Positions 35,358 to 44,588 are shown, counted from the stretch's first letter. The stretch is 64,000 bases of DNA from Hydrogenophaga sp. NFH-34 (GCF_021401345.1 NZ_JACBGE010000014.1:62001-126000); one strand, 5' to 3'. The notes: a model not told the origin generated them from the sequence alone. Made by a program: numbers and translations.

Positions 35358-36479
35358 TCAGCCCCGGCGGCGGCGAACCGCCTGCGCCAGCTCTTCGAGC
35401 GCCTGCAGCGAATCGCCCCAGCCCAGGCAGGCATCGGTGATGCTCTGGCCGTACACCAGCCCGTCCACGGCATCCTTGCCCGGCGTGAATTTCTGGGCGC
35501 CAGCCTCGATGTGGCTCTCGATCATGACCCCGAAGACGCTGGTCGATCCGCCCGCAATCTGTGCCCCGATGTCGCGCGCCACATCGAGCTGCTTCTCATG
35601 CTGCTTGCTGCTGTTGGCATGGCTGCAATCGACCATCAGGCGCGGCGTGAGCTTAGCCGCTTCGAGCTCTTTGACCGCCGCCGCCACGCTGCCGGCGTCG
35701 TAATTGGGGGCCTTGCCCCCGCGCAGGATGACGTGACAGTCTTTGTTCCCATGGGTCTGCACGATGGCCACCTGGCCGTTCTTGTGCACCGACAGAAAGT
35801 GGTGGCCGCGCGCAGCCGCCTGGATGGCGTCGGTGGCGATCTTGATGTTGCCATCGGTGCCGTTCTTGAAACCGATGGGCGCCGACAGGCCCGAGGCCAG
35901 TTCGCGGTGCACCTGGCTTTCGGTGGTGCGCGCGCCGATGGCGCCCCAGGCGATCAGGTCGCCGATGTACTGGGGGCTGATCACGTCCAGGAACTCAGAG
36001 CCGGCCGGCAGGCCCTGGCGGTTGATCTCGATCAGCAGCTGGCGCGCGATGCGCAGCCCCTCGTCGATGCGGTAGCTTTCGTCGAGGTACGGATCGTTGA
36101 TCAGTCCCTTCCAGCCGACGGTAGTGCGCGGCTTTTCGAAGTAGACCCGCATCACGATCTCCAGCGTGTCGGCGTACCGCTCGCGCAGCGGCTTCAGGCG
36201 CCGCGCGTAGTCGAGTGCGGCCGCCGGGTCGTGGATGGAACAGGGCCCGATCACCACGAGCAGCCGGTCGTCCTTGCCATGCAGGATGTCATGGATGCGC
36301 TGGCGGGTCTGCTGGATCAGTTTTTCCACCGGGGTCCCGGCAATCGGGAAGAAGCGGATGAGGTGTTCGGGAGGCGGGAGCACGGTGATGTCCTTGATGC
36401 GCTGGTCGTCGGTCTGGCTGGTCTTGTCGGCAGGCCGGACGTACCAGGCATCGCTGGCGGTGGTGGCTTTGGCGTTCAT
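35358..36479 (-). CDS. aroG: Class I 3-deoxy-7-phosphoheptulonate (DAHP) synthase
   Basis: A 373-residue AroF/G/H-type enzyme condensing phosphoenolpyruvate and erythrose-4-phosphate, the first step of the shikimate pathway. Family blocks: VVIGPCSIHDP near residue 75, RVYFEKPRTTVGWKG near residue 110, GFKNGTDGN near residue 200 and MVDCSHANSSK near residue 280. Its ATG follows GAGGAG. A leader peptide and an intrinsic terminator lie between its promoter and start codon, so it appears to be controlled by transcription attenuation. Which aromatic acid inhibits the enzyme cannot be told from this. Confidence 0.95.
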   Translation of the reverse strand: MNAKATTASDAWYVRPADKTSQTDDQRIKDITVLPPPEHLIRFFPIAGTPVEKLIQQTRQRIHDILHGKDDRLLVVIGPCSIHDPAAALDYARRLKPLRERYADTLEIVMRVYFEKPRTTVGWKGLINDPYLDESYRIDEGLRIARQLLIEINRQGLPAGSEFLDVISPQYIGDLIAWGAIGARTTESQVHRELASGLSAPIGFKNGTDGNIKIATDAIQAAARGHHFLSVHKNGQVAIVQTHGNKDCHVILRGGKAPNYDAGSVAAAVKELEAAKLTPRLMVDCSHANSSKQHEKQLDVARDIGAQIAGGSTSVFGVMIESHIEAGAQKFTPGKDAVDGLVYGQSITDACLGWGDSLQALEELAQAVRRRRG

Positions 36480-36511
36480 CGATGAGCTCCTCGCGAGATG
36501 GAAAAAAAGGG

Positions 36512-36549
36512 GGCAAAAAAAAACCGCCGGGCTGCGGGCCCGGCGGTTT
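36512..36549 (-). terminator. Attenuator terminator ahead of aroG
   Basis: On the minus strand AAACCGCCGGGC, a 5-base loop and GCCCGGCGGTTT form a 12-bp perfect stem followed directly by a run of T. It stands after the leader peptide stop codon and 42 bases before the aroG start codon, so termination here would prevent aroG expression. An alternative pairing partner for its 5' arm lies within the leader coding region. Confidence 0.85.
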
Positions 36550-36574
36550 GGGGGGATTCGGTTCTGCTGCGCGC

Positions 36575-36652
36575 TTACACCGAGGCCTCTCGTCCGCCGG
36601 GGACAGAGAACCAAAAGTAAAAGCCGAAGGAAAAGGCTTGACGCGCTTGCAT
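36575..36652 (-). CDS. Aromatic-rich leader peptide of the aroG attenuator (25 residues)
   Basis: A 26-codon frame starting MQARQA and then reading Phe-Ser-Phe-Gly-Phe-Tyr-Phe-Trp-Phe (residues 7-15) before SVPGGREASV and a TAA stop. Five Phe, one Tyr and one Trp in nine codons is the hallmark of an attenuation leader, here sensing all three end products of the pathway that aroG opens. There is no Shine-Dalgarno sequence. The extended -10 predicts a start site within a few bases of the ATG, so it may be translated from a leaderless end. Confidence 0.8.
   Translation of the reverse strand: MQARQAFSFGFYFWFSVPGGREASV
36594..36601 (-). promoter_or_regulatory. Antiterminator arm in the aroG leader
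   Basis: The 8 bases CCCGGCGG on the minus strand (leader codons 18-20) are perfectly complementary to CCGCCGGG in the 5' arm of the attenuator terminator (36539-36546). A ribosome stalled at the early Phe codons would leave this arm free to pair and block the terminator. A ribosome reaching the stop codon would cover it. Confidence 0.7.
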
Positions 36653-36660
36653 GGCGAAAG

Positions 36661-36669
36661 AATGTAGCA
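36661..36669 (-). promoter_or_regulatory. Extended -10 promoter of the aroG leader
   Basis: The minus strand reads TGCTACATT, an extended -10 (TG-N-TACATT). The predicted start site falls about 2 bases before the leader ATG at 36652. No good -35 is visible, as expected for an extended -10 promoter. It lies between tldD and the leader. Confidence 0.5.
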
Positions 36670-36714
36670 CAAAACGGCTCCTGGGCCGCTCAGCGGTCCT
36701 GGACAGCGCCGGGC

Positions 36715-38175
36715 TCACACCGTGCCCCCGACCGTCAGCCCGTCGATGCGCAGCGTGGGCTGCCCCACCCCCACGGGCACACTCTGGCCTTCCTTGCCGC
36801 AGGTGCCGACGCCGCTGTCCAGGCGCAGGTCGTTGCCGATCATGCTCACGCGGGTCAGCGCATCGGGGCCGTTGCCGATGATGGTCGCGCCCTTCACCGG
36901 GTACTGAATCTGGCCGTTTTCCACCCAGTAGGCTTGGCTGGCCGAGAACACGAACTTGCCGCTGGTGATGTCCACCTGCCCGCCACCGAAGTTGGTGGCA
37001 TACAGGCCGCGTTTGATGGAGGCAACGATTTCCTCGGGGCTGCGGTCGCCGCCCAGCATGTAGGTATTGGTCATGCGCGGCATCGGCACGTGCGCATAGC
37101 TCTCACGGCGGCCGTTGCCCGTGGGTTTGACGCCCATCAGGCGGGCGTTCATGGCGTCCTGGATGTAACCCTTGAGGATGCCATCCTCGATCAGCACGTT
37201 TTGCTGTGTCGCCTGACCCTCGTCGTCGACGTTGAGCGAGCCCCGGCGGTCGGCGATGGTGCCGTCGTCCAGCACCGTCACGCCCTTGGCGGCAACCCGC
37301 TGGCCGATGCGCCCGGCAAACGCGCTCGAGCCCTTGCGGTTGAAGTCACCTTCCAGGCCATGGCCCACCGCTTCGTGCAGCAGCACGCCCGGCCAGCCAG
37401 GGCCGAGCACCACCGTCATTTCGCCGGCCGGCGCAGGTCGGGCCTCCAGGTTGGTCAGCGCGGCGTTCACGGCCTCGTCGACATAGGTGCCGACCGTGGC
37501 CTCGTCGAAGTAGGCCAGCCCGAAGCGGCCGCCGCCACCGGAGGAGCCCACTTCGCGCCGGCCCTTCTGCTCGACGATCACCGTCACGGACAGGCGCACC
37601 AGCGGCCGCACATCGGCCGCCAGCGTGCCATCGGCACGCGCGACCAGCACCACGTCGTGCTCCGCCGCCAGGCCGGCCATGACCTGCACCACGCGCGGAT
37701 CGCGGGCCTTGGCCAGCCGCTCGACCTGTTCCAGCAGCGCGATCTTGGCCTGACTGTCGAGCGTGCCGATGGGGTCCAGCTCCGGGTACAGCGACCGCGA
37801 CTTTGAAACTTTGGCCGCACGGGCGCGCACCCGGCGGCTCTGCCCCTGCCCGGAAATGGAGCGCACGGTGTGCGCGGCGTCGATCAGCGCGTCCCAGGAC
37901 AGGTCGTCGGAATAGGCAAAAGCGGTTTTTTCCCCGCTGACCGCGCGCACGCCCACCCCCTGGTCGATGCTGAAGCTGCCGGTCTTGACGATGCCCTCCT
38001 CCAGACTCCAGCCTTCGTGGCGCGTGGTCTGGAAATACAGGTCGGCATCGTCGACGCCGTGCGACATGATCTCGCCCAGCGCTTTTTGCAGATGGGCGGG
38101 CGTCAGCCCCGAAGGCTGCAGCAACAGGGATTCGGCGGTGGCCAGACGGGCCAGGGTGGGTTCGCGGGCAATCAT
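36715..38175 (-). CDS. tldD: Metalloprotease TldD
   Basis: A 486-residue subunit of the TldD/TldE (PmbA) metalloprotease, which trims peptides such as microcins and antitoxins. The zinc-binding [11 protein letters not shown] motif is near residue 263, with the following [10 protein letters not shown] and [14 protein letters not shown] blocks. The partner gene is not in this window. It ends 62 bases before the aroG leader. Confidence 0.94.
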   Translation of the reverse strand: MIAREPTLARLATAESLLLQPSGLTPAHLQKALGEIMSHGVDDADLYFQTTRHEGWSLEEGIVKTGSFSIDQGVGVRAVSGEKTAFAYSDDLSWDALIDAAHTVRSISGQGQSRRVRARAAKVSKSRSLYPELDPIGTLDSQAKIALLEQVERLAKARDPRVVQVMAGLAAEHDVVLVARADGTLAADVRPLVRLSVTVIVEQKGRREVGSSGGGGRFGLAYFDEATVGTYVDEAVNAALTNLEARPAPAGEMTVVLGPGWPGVLLHEAVGHGLEGDFNRKGSSAFAGRIGQRVAAKGVTVLDDGTIADRRGSLNVDDEGQATQQNVLIEDGILKGYIQDAMNARLMGVKPTGNGRRESYAHVPMPRMTNTYMLGGDRSPEEIVASIKRGLYATNFGGGQVDITSGKFVFSASQAYWVENGQIQYPVKGATIIGNGPDALTRVSMIGNDLRLDSGVGTCGKEGQSVPVGVGQPTLRIDGLTVGGTV

Positions 38176-38219
38176 GGCCCCATTTTAGGGAGCTGCTGGC
38201 GGCTACGCCGCCAGCAGGG

Positions 38220-39374
38220 TCAAGACTGCATCAACCGCTTGGACTTGGCGATCGCCATCAGCATGCCCAGCGCCACGCCCAGCGTGACCATGGCCGTGCC
38301 GCCGTAGCTGATGAAAGGCAGCGGCACGCCCACCACCGGCAGCACGCCGCTGACCATGCCCATGTTGACGAAGGCGTAGACGAAGACGTTGAGCGACAGC
38401 GCCCCGGCCAGCAATCGCGAGAACAGCGTGGGCGCGTCCATCGCGATCACCAGCCCGCGGAACACCAGGAAGATGAAGCCGGCCATGAGCAGCAGCACGC
38501 CCACGAGGCCGAATTCTTCCGAATACGCGGCGTAGATGAAGTCGGTGGTGCGTTCGGGGATGAACTCCAAGTGCGTCTGCGTGCCCTGCATGAAGCCCTT
38601 GCCCCAGACGCCGCCCGAGCCGATGGCGATCATGCCCTGGATGATGTGAAAGCCCTTGCCCAGCGGGTCCTTGGACGGGTCCAGCAGCGTGCACACGCGC
38701 TGGCGCTGGTACTCGTGCAGCACCTTCCAGTCCACGCCGGGCTGGCACAGCGTGGGCTCCATGACCACGAGCGCGACCACGCCGATCACGCCCAGCAGCA
38801 CCGGCGGAATGATGAGCTTCCAGCTCAGGCCGGCCAAATAAATGACGAACAGGCCCGAAGCCAGCACCAGCAGCGTGGTGCCCAGATCGGGCTGCTTCAG
38901 GATCAGCGCCGCCGGCCCGCCCAGGATCGCTGCCGCGACCAGGAAATCCAACGGCTTGAGCTGGCCTTCGCGACGCTGAAACCACCAGGCCAGCATCATG
39001 GGCATGGCGATCTTCATGATCTCGCTCGGCTGGATCACGATGCCCAGGTTGATCCAGCGCGTGGCGCCTTTTTTGGTGATACCGAAAAACTCCACGCCCA
39101 GCAGCAGCACCACGCCCAGCAGATACAGCGGCATGGCAAACGCCATCAAGCGCTGCGGCGGGATCTGCGCCAGCACGAACAGCACCCCCAACGCCAGCAG
39201 CATGTTGCGTGCGTGCATGGAAAAACGGGTGCCGTGATCGAAACCCACCGAATACATGGCCAGCAGGCCGGTGCCGGCCAGCAGGATGATGGCCAGCGCC
39301 AGCAGGCCATCGAAACCCTGGAAGATCGGGGCGATGCGCTGCAGCAGAGAGGGTTTGTCGAACACGGCGGCCAT
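38220..39374 (-). CDS. rodA: Rod-shape SEDS peptidoglycan polymerase RodA
   Basis: A 384-residue SEDS-family glycosyltransferase that works with PBP2 in cell elongation. There are ten or so transmembrane helices. The conserved WINLG...QPSEIMKI block is near residue 120, the catalytic-region KQPDLGTTL near residue 168, and PLPFISYGGTAM near the C-terminus. The start at 39374 begins MAAVFDKP; the upstream frame overlaps the divergent yqiA gene. pbp2 is not adjacent within the window. The second SEDS protein, FtsW, is encoded at 52696-53976. Confidence 0.93.
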   Translation of the reverse strand: MAAVFDKPSLLQRIAPIFQGFDGLLALAIILLAGTGLLAMYSVGFDHGTRFSMHARNMLLALGVLFVLAQIPPQRLMAFAMPLYLLGVVLLLGVEFFGITKKGATRWINLGIVIQPSEIMKIAMPMMLAWWFQRREGQLKPLDFLVAAAILGGPAALILKQPDLGTTLLVLASGLFVIYLAGLSWKLIIPPVLLGVIGVVALVVMEPTLCQPGVDWKVLHEYQRQRVCTLLDPSKDPLGKGFHIIQGMIAIGSGGVWGKGFMQGTQTHLEFIPERTTDFIYAAYSEEFGLVGVLLLMAGFIFLVFRGLVIAMDAPTLFSRLLAGALSLNVFVYAFVNMGMVSGVLPVVGVPLPFISYGGTAMVTLGVALGMLMAIAKSKRLMQS

Positions 39375-39395
39375 GTGCCGATTATCCTTCGCACC

Positions 39396-40028
39396 ATGGC
39401 TGTTCCCGCTCCGCCCACGCCCGCCGTCACCCACGTCATCTACCTGCACGGCTTCCGCTCATCGCCGCAGTCCATGAAAGCGGTCAAGGTCGCTGCCCGG
39501 GTGGCCGATAGCCATCCGTCGGTCACTTGGTGGTGCCCGCAGTTGCCCCCCTCGCCCGCGCAGGCGGCCGCGCAGATCCGGCAGGCGACCGCAAACTGGC
39601 CCCGGGCGCGCATGGCGGTGATCGGATCGTCGCTGGGCGGCTTCTACGCCCGCTGGCTGGCGCTGCAGGCCGCTTGCGCCCGCACGGTGCTGCTCAATCC
39701 CGCCGCGTTCCCGGCCCGCGACCTGGCCCGCCATATCGGTGAACAGACCGCCTGGCACGACCCGGCACAGCGCTTCTATTTCGCGCCCGCCTTCGTCGAC
39801 GAACTGCGCACCTTGGAAACAGACATCCAGCACCTGGCCGCCGACCACGCCACCACCCCGGCCAGCCAGCTCGCCATCGTGGCCCAGGGCGACGAACTGC
39901 TGGACTGGCGCGAGATGCAGGCCTTCTGCGCCGGGGGCGAGATCCGCCTGCTCGACGGCAGCGATCACGCTCTGAGCGATTTCGATCGCCACATCGACGC
40001 CGTCTTCGATTTCCTGCATCTGGCCTGA
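39396..40028 (+). CDS. yqiA: YqiA-type alpha/beta hydrolase (esterase)
   Basis: A 210-residue serine hydrolase. It begins with the short YLHGFRSSPQS block, has the nucleophile elbow GSSLGGFYA near residue 78, an Asp in VAQGDELLDW and the catalytic His in DGSDHALSDF near the C-terminus. This is the YqiA/UPF0227 pattern; esterase activity is known for the E. coli protein, but the natural substrate is not. It is divergent from rodA, with 21 bases between start codons. Confidence 0.85.
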   Translation: MAVPAPPTPAVTHVIYLHGFRSSPQSMKAVKVAARVADSHPSVTWWCPQLPPSPAQAAAQIRQATANWPRARMAVIGSSLGGFYARWLALQAACARTVLLNPAAFPARDLARHIGEQTAWHDPAQRFYFAPAFVDELRTLETDIQHLAADHATTPASQLAIVAQGDELLDWREMQAFCAGGEIRLLDGSDHALSDFDRHIDAVFDFLHLA

Positions 40029-40079
40029 AACGGGGTACCCGCCCTCAGCGTCAGGCGGGCGCATGGGACAATCCGGCCC

Positions 40080-42137
40080 ATGTTTATCCTGTTCGATGAA
40101 GCCGGCAAGCTGCTGACCGGCCGCCTGATGTCCGAAGCCGAAAGCTCGCTGCAGATCGAGCTTGACTCGGGCAAGCGCGTGAAGGTCAAGCTGGCCAATA
40201 CGCTGCTGCGTTTTGACAAACCCGCCCCCGCTGCGCTGCTGCCCGAGGCACAGACGCTGGCCGCCACCATGGACCTGGCGCTGGCCCACGAGTTCGCCCC
40301 CCAAGAAGAATTCGGCTTCGCCGATCTCGCGGCCGACTATTTCAGCGACCCGCCCACCGTGGCCCAGCAGGTCGCGGCGCTGATCTGCCTGCAGGGTGCG
40401 CCGCACTACTTCCGGCGTGCCGGCAAAGGCCGCTTCAAGAAAGCACCGCCTGAAATCGTGGCGCAGGCACTGGCGGCGATCGAGAAAAAGAAGCAGATCC
40501 AGGCACAGATCGATGCCTGGTCCGCCGACCTCGTGGCGGGCCAGTGCCCCGAGCCCGTTCGCCAGCAGCTCTACAAGATCCTGTTCCGGCCCGACAAGAA
40601 CGCGCCCGAGTACAAGGCCGTGGTCGAAGCCGCCCGCGGCAGCCACCTCAATCCGCTGGCGCTGCTGCAGAAAGCCGGCGCCATCACCAGCGCCTACCAG
40701 TTCCACTGGCAGCGCTTCCTGTTCGATCAGTTCCCGAAGGGCACGGGCTTTCCCGCGCTCGAAGCCCCGGCCATCGGCGACGAACTGCCCGTGGCGCCCG
40801 TGCAGGCTTTCTCGATCGACGACTCGCACACCACCGAAATCGACGACGCGCTCTCGCTGCAGGGCCTGGGCACCGGCAGCGTGACCCTGGGCATCCACAT
40901 CGCCGCGCCGGGTCTGGCCATCGCGCCGGACAGCGCGGTCGACCAGGTGGCCCGCGCGCGCCTGTCCACCGTCTACATGCCGGGCCACAAGATCACCATG
41001 CTGCCCGACGCGGTGGTGCAGGCCTATACGCTGGAAGCGGGCCGCGACTGCCCGGCGGTGTCGCTCTACGTCACCTACGACGAAGCCACCCTGGCCGCGA
41101 CCGGCAGCCGCACGACGCTGGAGCGCGTGCCCATCGCTCACAACCTGCGCCACGACCGGCTCGACAGCGTGATCACCCCGGCCTGGCTCGATGGCGAAAC
41201 CGCTGCCGACACCGCCCCGGCCGAGATCGCGGCGCTGCACCCGCAACTGGCCTTCCTCTGGCGCCTGGCCCGGCACCTCAAGGCCCAGCGCGAAGTGGTG
41301 CGCGGCAAGCCGGAAAACTTCAACCGCCCGGACTACACCTTCCGGCTGGAAGGCGGCAGCGGTGACGAACCCGATGGCAGCGAAACCGTGCGCATCGGCA
41401 CCCGCTCGCGCGGCGCCCCGCTGGACCTGATGGTCGCCGAAGCCATGATCGTCGCCAACAGCACCTGGGGCCAGTGGCTGGCCGGCTGCGGCGTGCCCGG
41501 CATCTACCGCAGCCAGGCCAGCATGGCCCCGGGAATCAAGGTCCGCATGGGCACCAAGGCCCAGCCACACGCCGGCATCGGCGTGCCCGCCTATGCCTGG
41601 AGCACCTCGCCGCTGCGCCGCTATGTCGACCTGGTCAACCAGTGGCAGATCATTGCCTGCGCGCGCCACGGCGCGACTGCCGCGCTGGTGGCACCGTTCA
41701 AGCCCAAGGACGCCAACCTGATGGCGGTGATCAGTGCCTTCGACGCCGCCTACACCGCCTACAACGGTTTCCAGAACGGCATGGAACGCTTCTGGACGCT
41801 GCGCCACCTGCAGCAAGCCGGCATCACCGAACTGACCGCCACGCTGATCAAGGACAACCTGGTGCGCGCCGACACGCTGCCCCTGGTGTTGCCGGTGCTG
41901 GGCGCCGAAGGGCTGCCGCGCGGTGCGCAGGTGCGGGTGCGCCTGGGCGCCGTCGACGAGATCAGCCTGGAAGTCTCGGGCACCGTCATCGAACGCCTCG
42001 ATCTCGCCACCGACCCGGCCGCCGAGGCCGGCGACGATGAAGGCAGCGACGACGATGCGCTGGCGGCTGCGCCACTGGCCCTGGCGATCGACGTGAACGA
42101 AACCCCCGACGGGGCCGCCGCGGACGGCGCCGGCTGA
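40080..42137 (+). CDS. RNase II/R-family exoribonuclease (RNB domain)
   Basis: A 685-residue 3'-5' exoribonuclease-like protein. The RNB domain starts near residue 245 with FSIDDSHTTEIDDALSLQ, whose Asp residues form the metal site. YMPGHKITMLPD and the C-terminal YAWSTSPLRRYVDLVNQWQI block (near residue 505) follow. The N-terminal part and the acidic, Asp/Ala-rich C-terminus differ from classical RNase R, so no symbol is given. It leads a run of same-strand genes with the TonB-family gene and mtgA. Confidence 0.88.
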   Translation: MFILFDEAGKLLTGRLMSEAESSLQIELDSGKRVKVKLANTLLRFDKPAPAALLPEAQTLAATMDLALAHEFAPQEEFGFADLAADYFSDPPTVAQQVAALICLQGAPHYFRRAGKGRFKKAPPEIVAQALAAIEKKKQIQAQIDAWSADLVAGQCPEPVRQQLYKILFRPDKNAPEYKAVVEAARGSHLNPLALLQKAGAITSAYQFHWQRFLFDQFPKGTGFPALEAPAIGDELPVAPVQAFSIDDSHTTEIDDALSLQGLGTGSVTLGIHIAAPGLAIAPDSAVDQVARARLSTVYMPGHKITMLPDAVVQAYTLEAGRDCPAVSLYVTYDEATLAATGSRTTLERVPIAHNLRHDRLDSVITPAWLDGETAADTAPAEIAALHPQLAFLWRLARHLKAQREVVRGKPENFNRPDYTFRLEGGSGDEPDGSETVRIGTRSRGAPLDLMVAEAMIVANSTWGQWLAGCGVPGIYRSQASMAPGIKVRMGTKAQPHAGIGVPAYAWSTSPLRRYVDLVNQWQIIACARHGATAALVAPFKPKDANLMAVISAFDAAYTAYNGFQNGMERFWTLRHLQQAGITELTATLIKDNLVRADTLPLVLPVLGAEGLPRGAQVRVRLGAVDEISLEVSGTVIERLDLATDPAAEAGDDEGSDDDALAAAPLALAIDVNETPDGAAADGAG

Positions 42138-42159
42138 TACCAGCGGGGATAATGCCGGC

Positions 42160-43032
42160 GTGAAATCCTTCCTGGCCTTCGTCAAGCAGCTCAGCACCCT
42201 GCAGATCGCGCTGGCGGTCTCGGTGCTCGCGCATGCCGCCCTGCTGACGGTGCGCTTTGTCGACCCGGAAAGTTTCAACCGGGCCTTCAAGGACACGCCG
42301 CTGGAAGTGATCCTGGTCAACGCCCGCAGCGAAGAGCGCCCGGACAAGGCGGCCGCCATCGCCCAGGCCACGCTGGCCGGCGGTGGCGAGGCTGAACGCC
42401 AGACCCGCGCCACCACCTTCCTGCCCTATTCGGGCCAGACCCGCGTGGGCGATGCGGCCGAAGACGAAGAGCGCCGGATCGAGGCCCTCAAACAGCAGCA
42501 GAACCAGTTGCTCACCCAGGTGCGCAAGGCCCTGGCTTCGATGCCGCCACCCGATCTGCAGGCGGTCAACCCCAGCCCCGACACCATCGAGCGCGAAGAG
42601 AAGCGCAAGGCCCTGCTCAAGATCCTGGGCGAGATCGAGCGCCGCATCAACGAGGAAAACGCGCGACCGCGAAAACGCTACATCAGCCCGGCCACCCGCG
42701 AAGAGGTCTACGCCGTCTACTACGACGAGCTGCGGCGCAAGATCGAGGAGCGCGGCACCAGCAACTTCCCCGAAGCCGGTGGGCGCAAGCTCTACGGCGC
42801 GCTGACCATGATCATCACGGTCAACCACACCGGCCAGGTGCTCGACACCGAGGTGGTGGAAACGTCGGGCAACCCCACGCTGGACCGGCGTGCCCAGTCC
42901 ATCGTTCGCAGCCTGGGATTCGGCCGCTTTTCCGACGGCATGCGCCGCCGAGCCGACCAGATCGTGGTGGTCTCGCGCTTTCGTTTCACGCGCGAAGAGA
43001 CGCTGCAGACACAGCTCAGCGCCAGCCCCTGA
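42160..43032 (+). CDS. TonB-family C-terminal domain protein
   Basis: A 290-residue protein with an N-terminal membrane anchor (residues about 9-30), a long charged coiled-coil middle (residues about 95-190) and a C-terminal TonB-like domain (GALTMIITVNHTGQVLDTEVVETSGNPTLDRRA). It lacks the Pro-rich spacer of classical TonB, and no exbB/exbD genes are adjacent, so coupling to iron transport is doubtful. It starts at GTG, 23 bases after the RNase gene, and mtgA follows after 6 bases. Confidence 0.82.
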   Translation: MKSFLAFVKQLSTLQIALAVSVLAHAALLTVRFVDPESFNRAFKDTPLEVILVNARSEERPDKAAAIAQATLAGGGEAERQTRATTFLPYSGQTRVGDAAEDEERRIEALKQQQNQLLTQVRKALASMPPPDLQAVNPSPDTIEREEKRKALLKILGEIERRINEENARPRKRYISPATREEVYAVYYDELRRKIEERGTSNFPEAGGRKLYGALTMIITVNHTGQVLDTEVVETSGNPTLDRRAQSIVRSLGFGRFSDGMRRRADQIVVVSRFRFTREETLQTQLSASP

Positions 43033-43038
43033 AGACGC

Positions 43039-43824
43039 ATGAAAGCCCTGGGACGCTGGATCTTGTGGTTGCTGTTGGCCGGTGTGGCGCTGCAGCTGTT
43101 CTTCCTGCTGCGCATCGCGCTGATGCTGGTGGTCGACCCGCAGAGCACCGCGTTCATGCGCTCGGAGGCCTGGCGCATTGCCCAGGCCAGCCTGACGGGC
43201 GACACCCCCTGGACCTGGTCGGCCCGGTGGGTGGACTACGAGCAGATCAGCCCCCACCTCAAACGCGCGGTCATGGCCTCGGAAGACGACGGTTTCGCGA
43301 CCCACGGCGGGGTCGACTGGGGCGCCATCGAAGCCGCCTGGAACCGCAATGAAAAACGGCAGGCCCAGGTGCAGAAGAAGGCCGAGCAGATCGAGCGCCG
43401 GCTGGGCCACAAGCCCGAAGCCGCCGAAGCGGCCCTCAAAGCGCTGCGCCCGGCCCGCATCATCGGCGGCTCCACCATCTCCCAGCAACTGGCCAAGAAC
43501 CTGCTGCTTTCGGGCGAGCGCACCCTGCTGCGCAAAGGTCAGGAGCTGGTGCTGACCCTGATGCTCGAAGCCCTGCTGTCCAAGCAGCGCATTCTCGAGA
43601 TCTACCTCAACAGCGTGGAGTGGGGGGAAGGCGTCTTCGGCGCCGAAGCCGCCGCCCAGCGCTACTTCAACAAACCGGCTGCCAAGCTCGCTCCCGCAGA
43701 AGCTGCCCGGCTGGCCGTCATGCTGCCCAGCCCCAAGTTTTTCGAAAAGCGCCCGGGCTCGGCCTACCTGTCCCGCCGCACCGCCACCATCGTTGCCCGC
43801 ATGGGCGCGGTGACGCTGCCCTGA
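43039..43824 (+). CDS. mtgA: Monofunctional peptidoglycan transglycosylase MtgA
   Basis: A 261-residue membrane-anchored family 51 glycosyltransferase that polymerises lipid II. An N-terminal helix (about 7-30) is followed by the catalytic [14 protein letters not shown] (Glu 82), then [13 protein letters not shown] near residue 143 and [22 protein letters not shown]. Residues about 104-140 form a charged, helix-prone insertion ([23 protein letters not shown]) between the first and second motifs that is absent from enterobacterial MtgA. ruvC follows after 10 bases. Confidence 0.92.
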   Translation: MKALGRWILWLLLAGVALQLFFLLRIALMLVVDPQSTAFMRSEAWRIAQASLTGDTPWTWSARWVDYEQISPHLKRAVMASEDDGFATHGGVDWGAIEAAWNRNEKRQAQVQKKAEQIERRLGHKPEAAEAALKALRPARIIGGSTISQQLAKNLLLSGERTLLRKGQELVLTLMLEALLSKQRILEIYLNSVEWGEGVFGAEAAAQRYFNKPAAKLAPAEAARLAVMLPSPKFFEKRPGSAYLSRRTATIVARMGAVTLP

Positions 43825-43834
43825 GGCCGCCACC

Positions 43835-44383
43835 ATGCGCATTCTCGGCATCGACCCTGGCCTGCAGTGCACCGGCTTTGGCGTCATCGACACCGAAGGT
43901 GCGGCCCTGCGCTACGTGGCCAGCGGCACCATCCAGACCAGCCCCCGGGACGGTGCGCTGCTGCCCGAGCGCCTGAAGACCATCTTTGACGGCATCACGG
44001 AGGTCGTGCGCCGCTACCAGCCCGACGTGGCCGTGTGCGAGATCGTGTTCGTCAACGTGAACCCGCAGGCCACCCTGCTGCTGGGCCAGGCGCGCGGCTG
44101 CTGCCTGACAGCGCTGGTGGCCAATGGCCTGCCGGTGGCCGAATACACCGCCCTGCAGCTGAAGAAGGCGGTGGTCGGCCACGGCCGCGCCACCAAACCC
44201 CAGATGCAGGAAATGGTGCGCCGCCTGCTGCAATTGCCCGGCCTGCCCGGCAAGGACGCGGCCGACGCGCTCGGCCTGGGCATCACCCACGCCCAGGTCA
44301 GCCGCACCACGGCGGCCATGAACCGCGTGACCACGCTGCAGGCACGAACCCACGCGGCGTACAAGTCGGGGCGGGTCTACTGA
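43835..44383 (+). CDS. ruvC: Holliday junction resolvase RuvC
   Basis: A 182-residue endonuclease that cuts Holliday junctions with RuvAB. The first acidic residue is in [18 protein letters not shown], the second in [11 protein letters not shown], and the last pair in [15 protein letters not shown]. The length is normal for the family. It is convergent with the small membrane protein gene, with 28 bases between the stop codons. ruvA and ruvB are not in the window. Confidence 0.96.
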   Translation: MRILGIDPGLQCTGFGVIDTEGAALRYVASGTIQTSPRDGALLPERLKTIFDGITEVVRRYQPDVAVCEIVFVNVNPQATLLLGQARGCCLTALVANGLPVAEYTALQLKKAVVGHGRATKPQMQEMVRRLLQLPGLPGKDAADALGLGITHAQVSRTTAAMNRVTTLQARTHAAYKSGRVY

Positions 44384-44411
44384 TCCCGGGCCGCGGGCCC
44401 GCGCCGCGCCT

Positions 44412-44588
44412 TCAGACGATGCGTTCGAGCACCAGCACGCCGAAAAAGCCCAGCGCAGCCAGCACCGTCCACTTCAGGACGATCAGCCCCCACTGCCGGT
44501 AACGCGCCTGCCCGGTCCCGATGTAGAAGGCGAAACACACGCCTGCCGCCAGCAGCAGGAAGAACAGGGTCCAGCGGAACAGCAGCAT
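44412..44588 (-). CDS. Small membrane protein downstream of lpxC (58 residues)
   Basis: A frame starting MLLFRWTLFFLLLAAGVCFA with two predicted transmembrane helices (residues about 5-22 and 36-53) separated by a basic loop (GQARYRQWG), ending LERIV. It begins 9 bases after the lpxC stop on the same strand. Hydrophobicity, codon use and spacing support a real gene. The function is unknown. It is below the size cut-off of many gene finders. Confidence 0.65.
   Translation of the reverse strand: MLLFRWTLFFLLLAAGVCFAFYIGTGQARYRQWGLIVLKWTVLAALGFFGVLVLERIV

Noticed and set aside
36289..36649. Longer minus-strand frame across the aroG leader starting MCYILSPC
   Set aside because: It is out of frame with the aromatic-rich leader and reads into aroG in a wrong frame with low-complexity sequence.
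39459..42416. A 985-codon open frame on the minus strand opposite the RNase gene
   Set aside because: A shadow of the RNB-domain gene and its neighbour; no recognisable domains and low-complexity composition.
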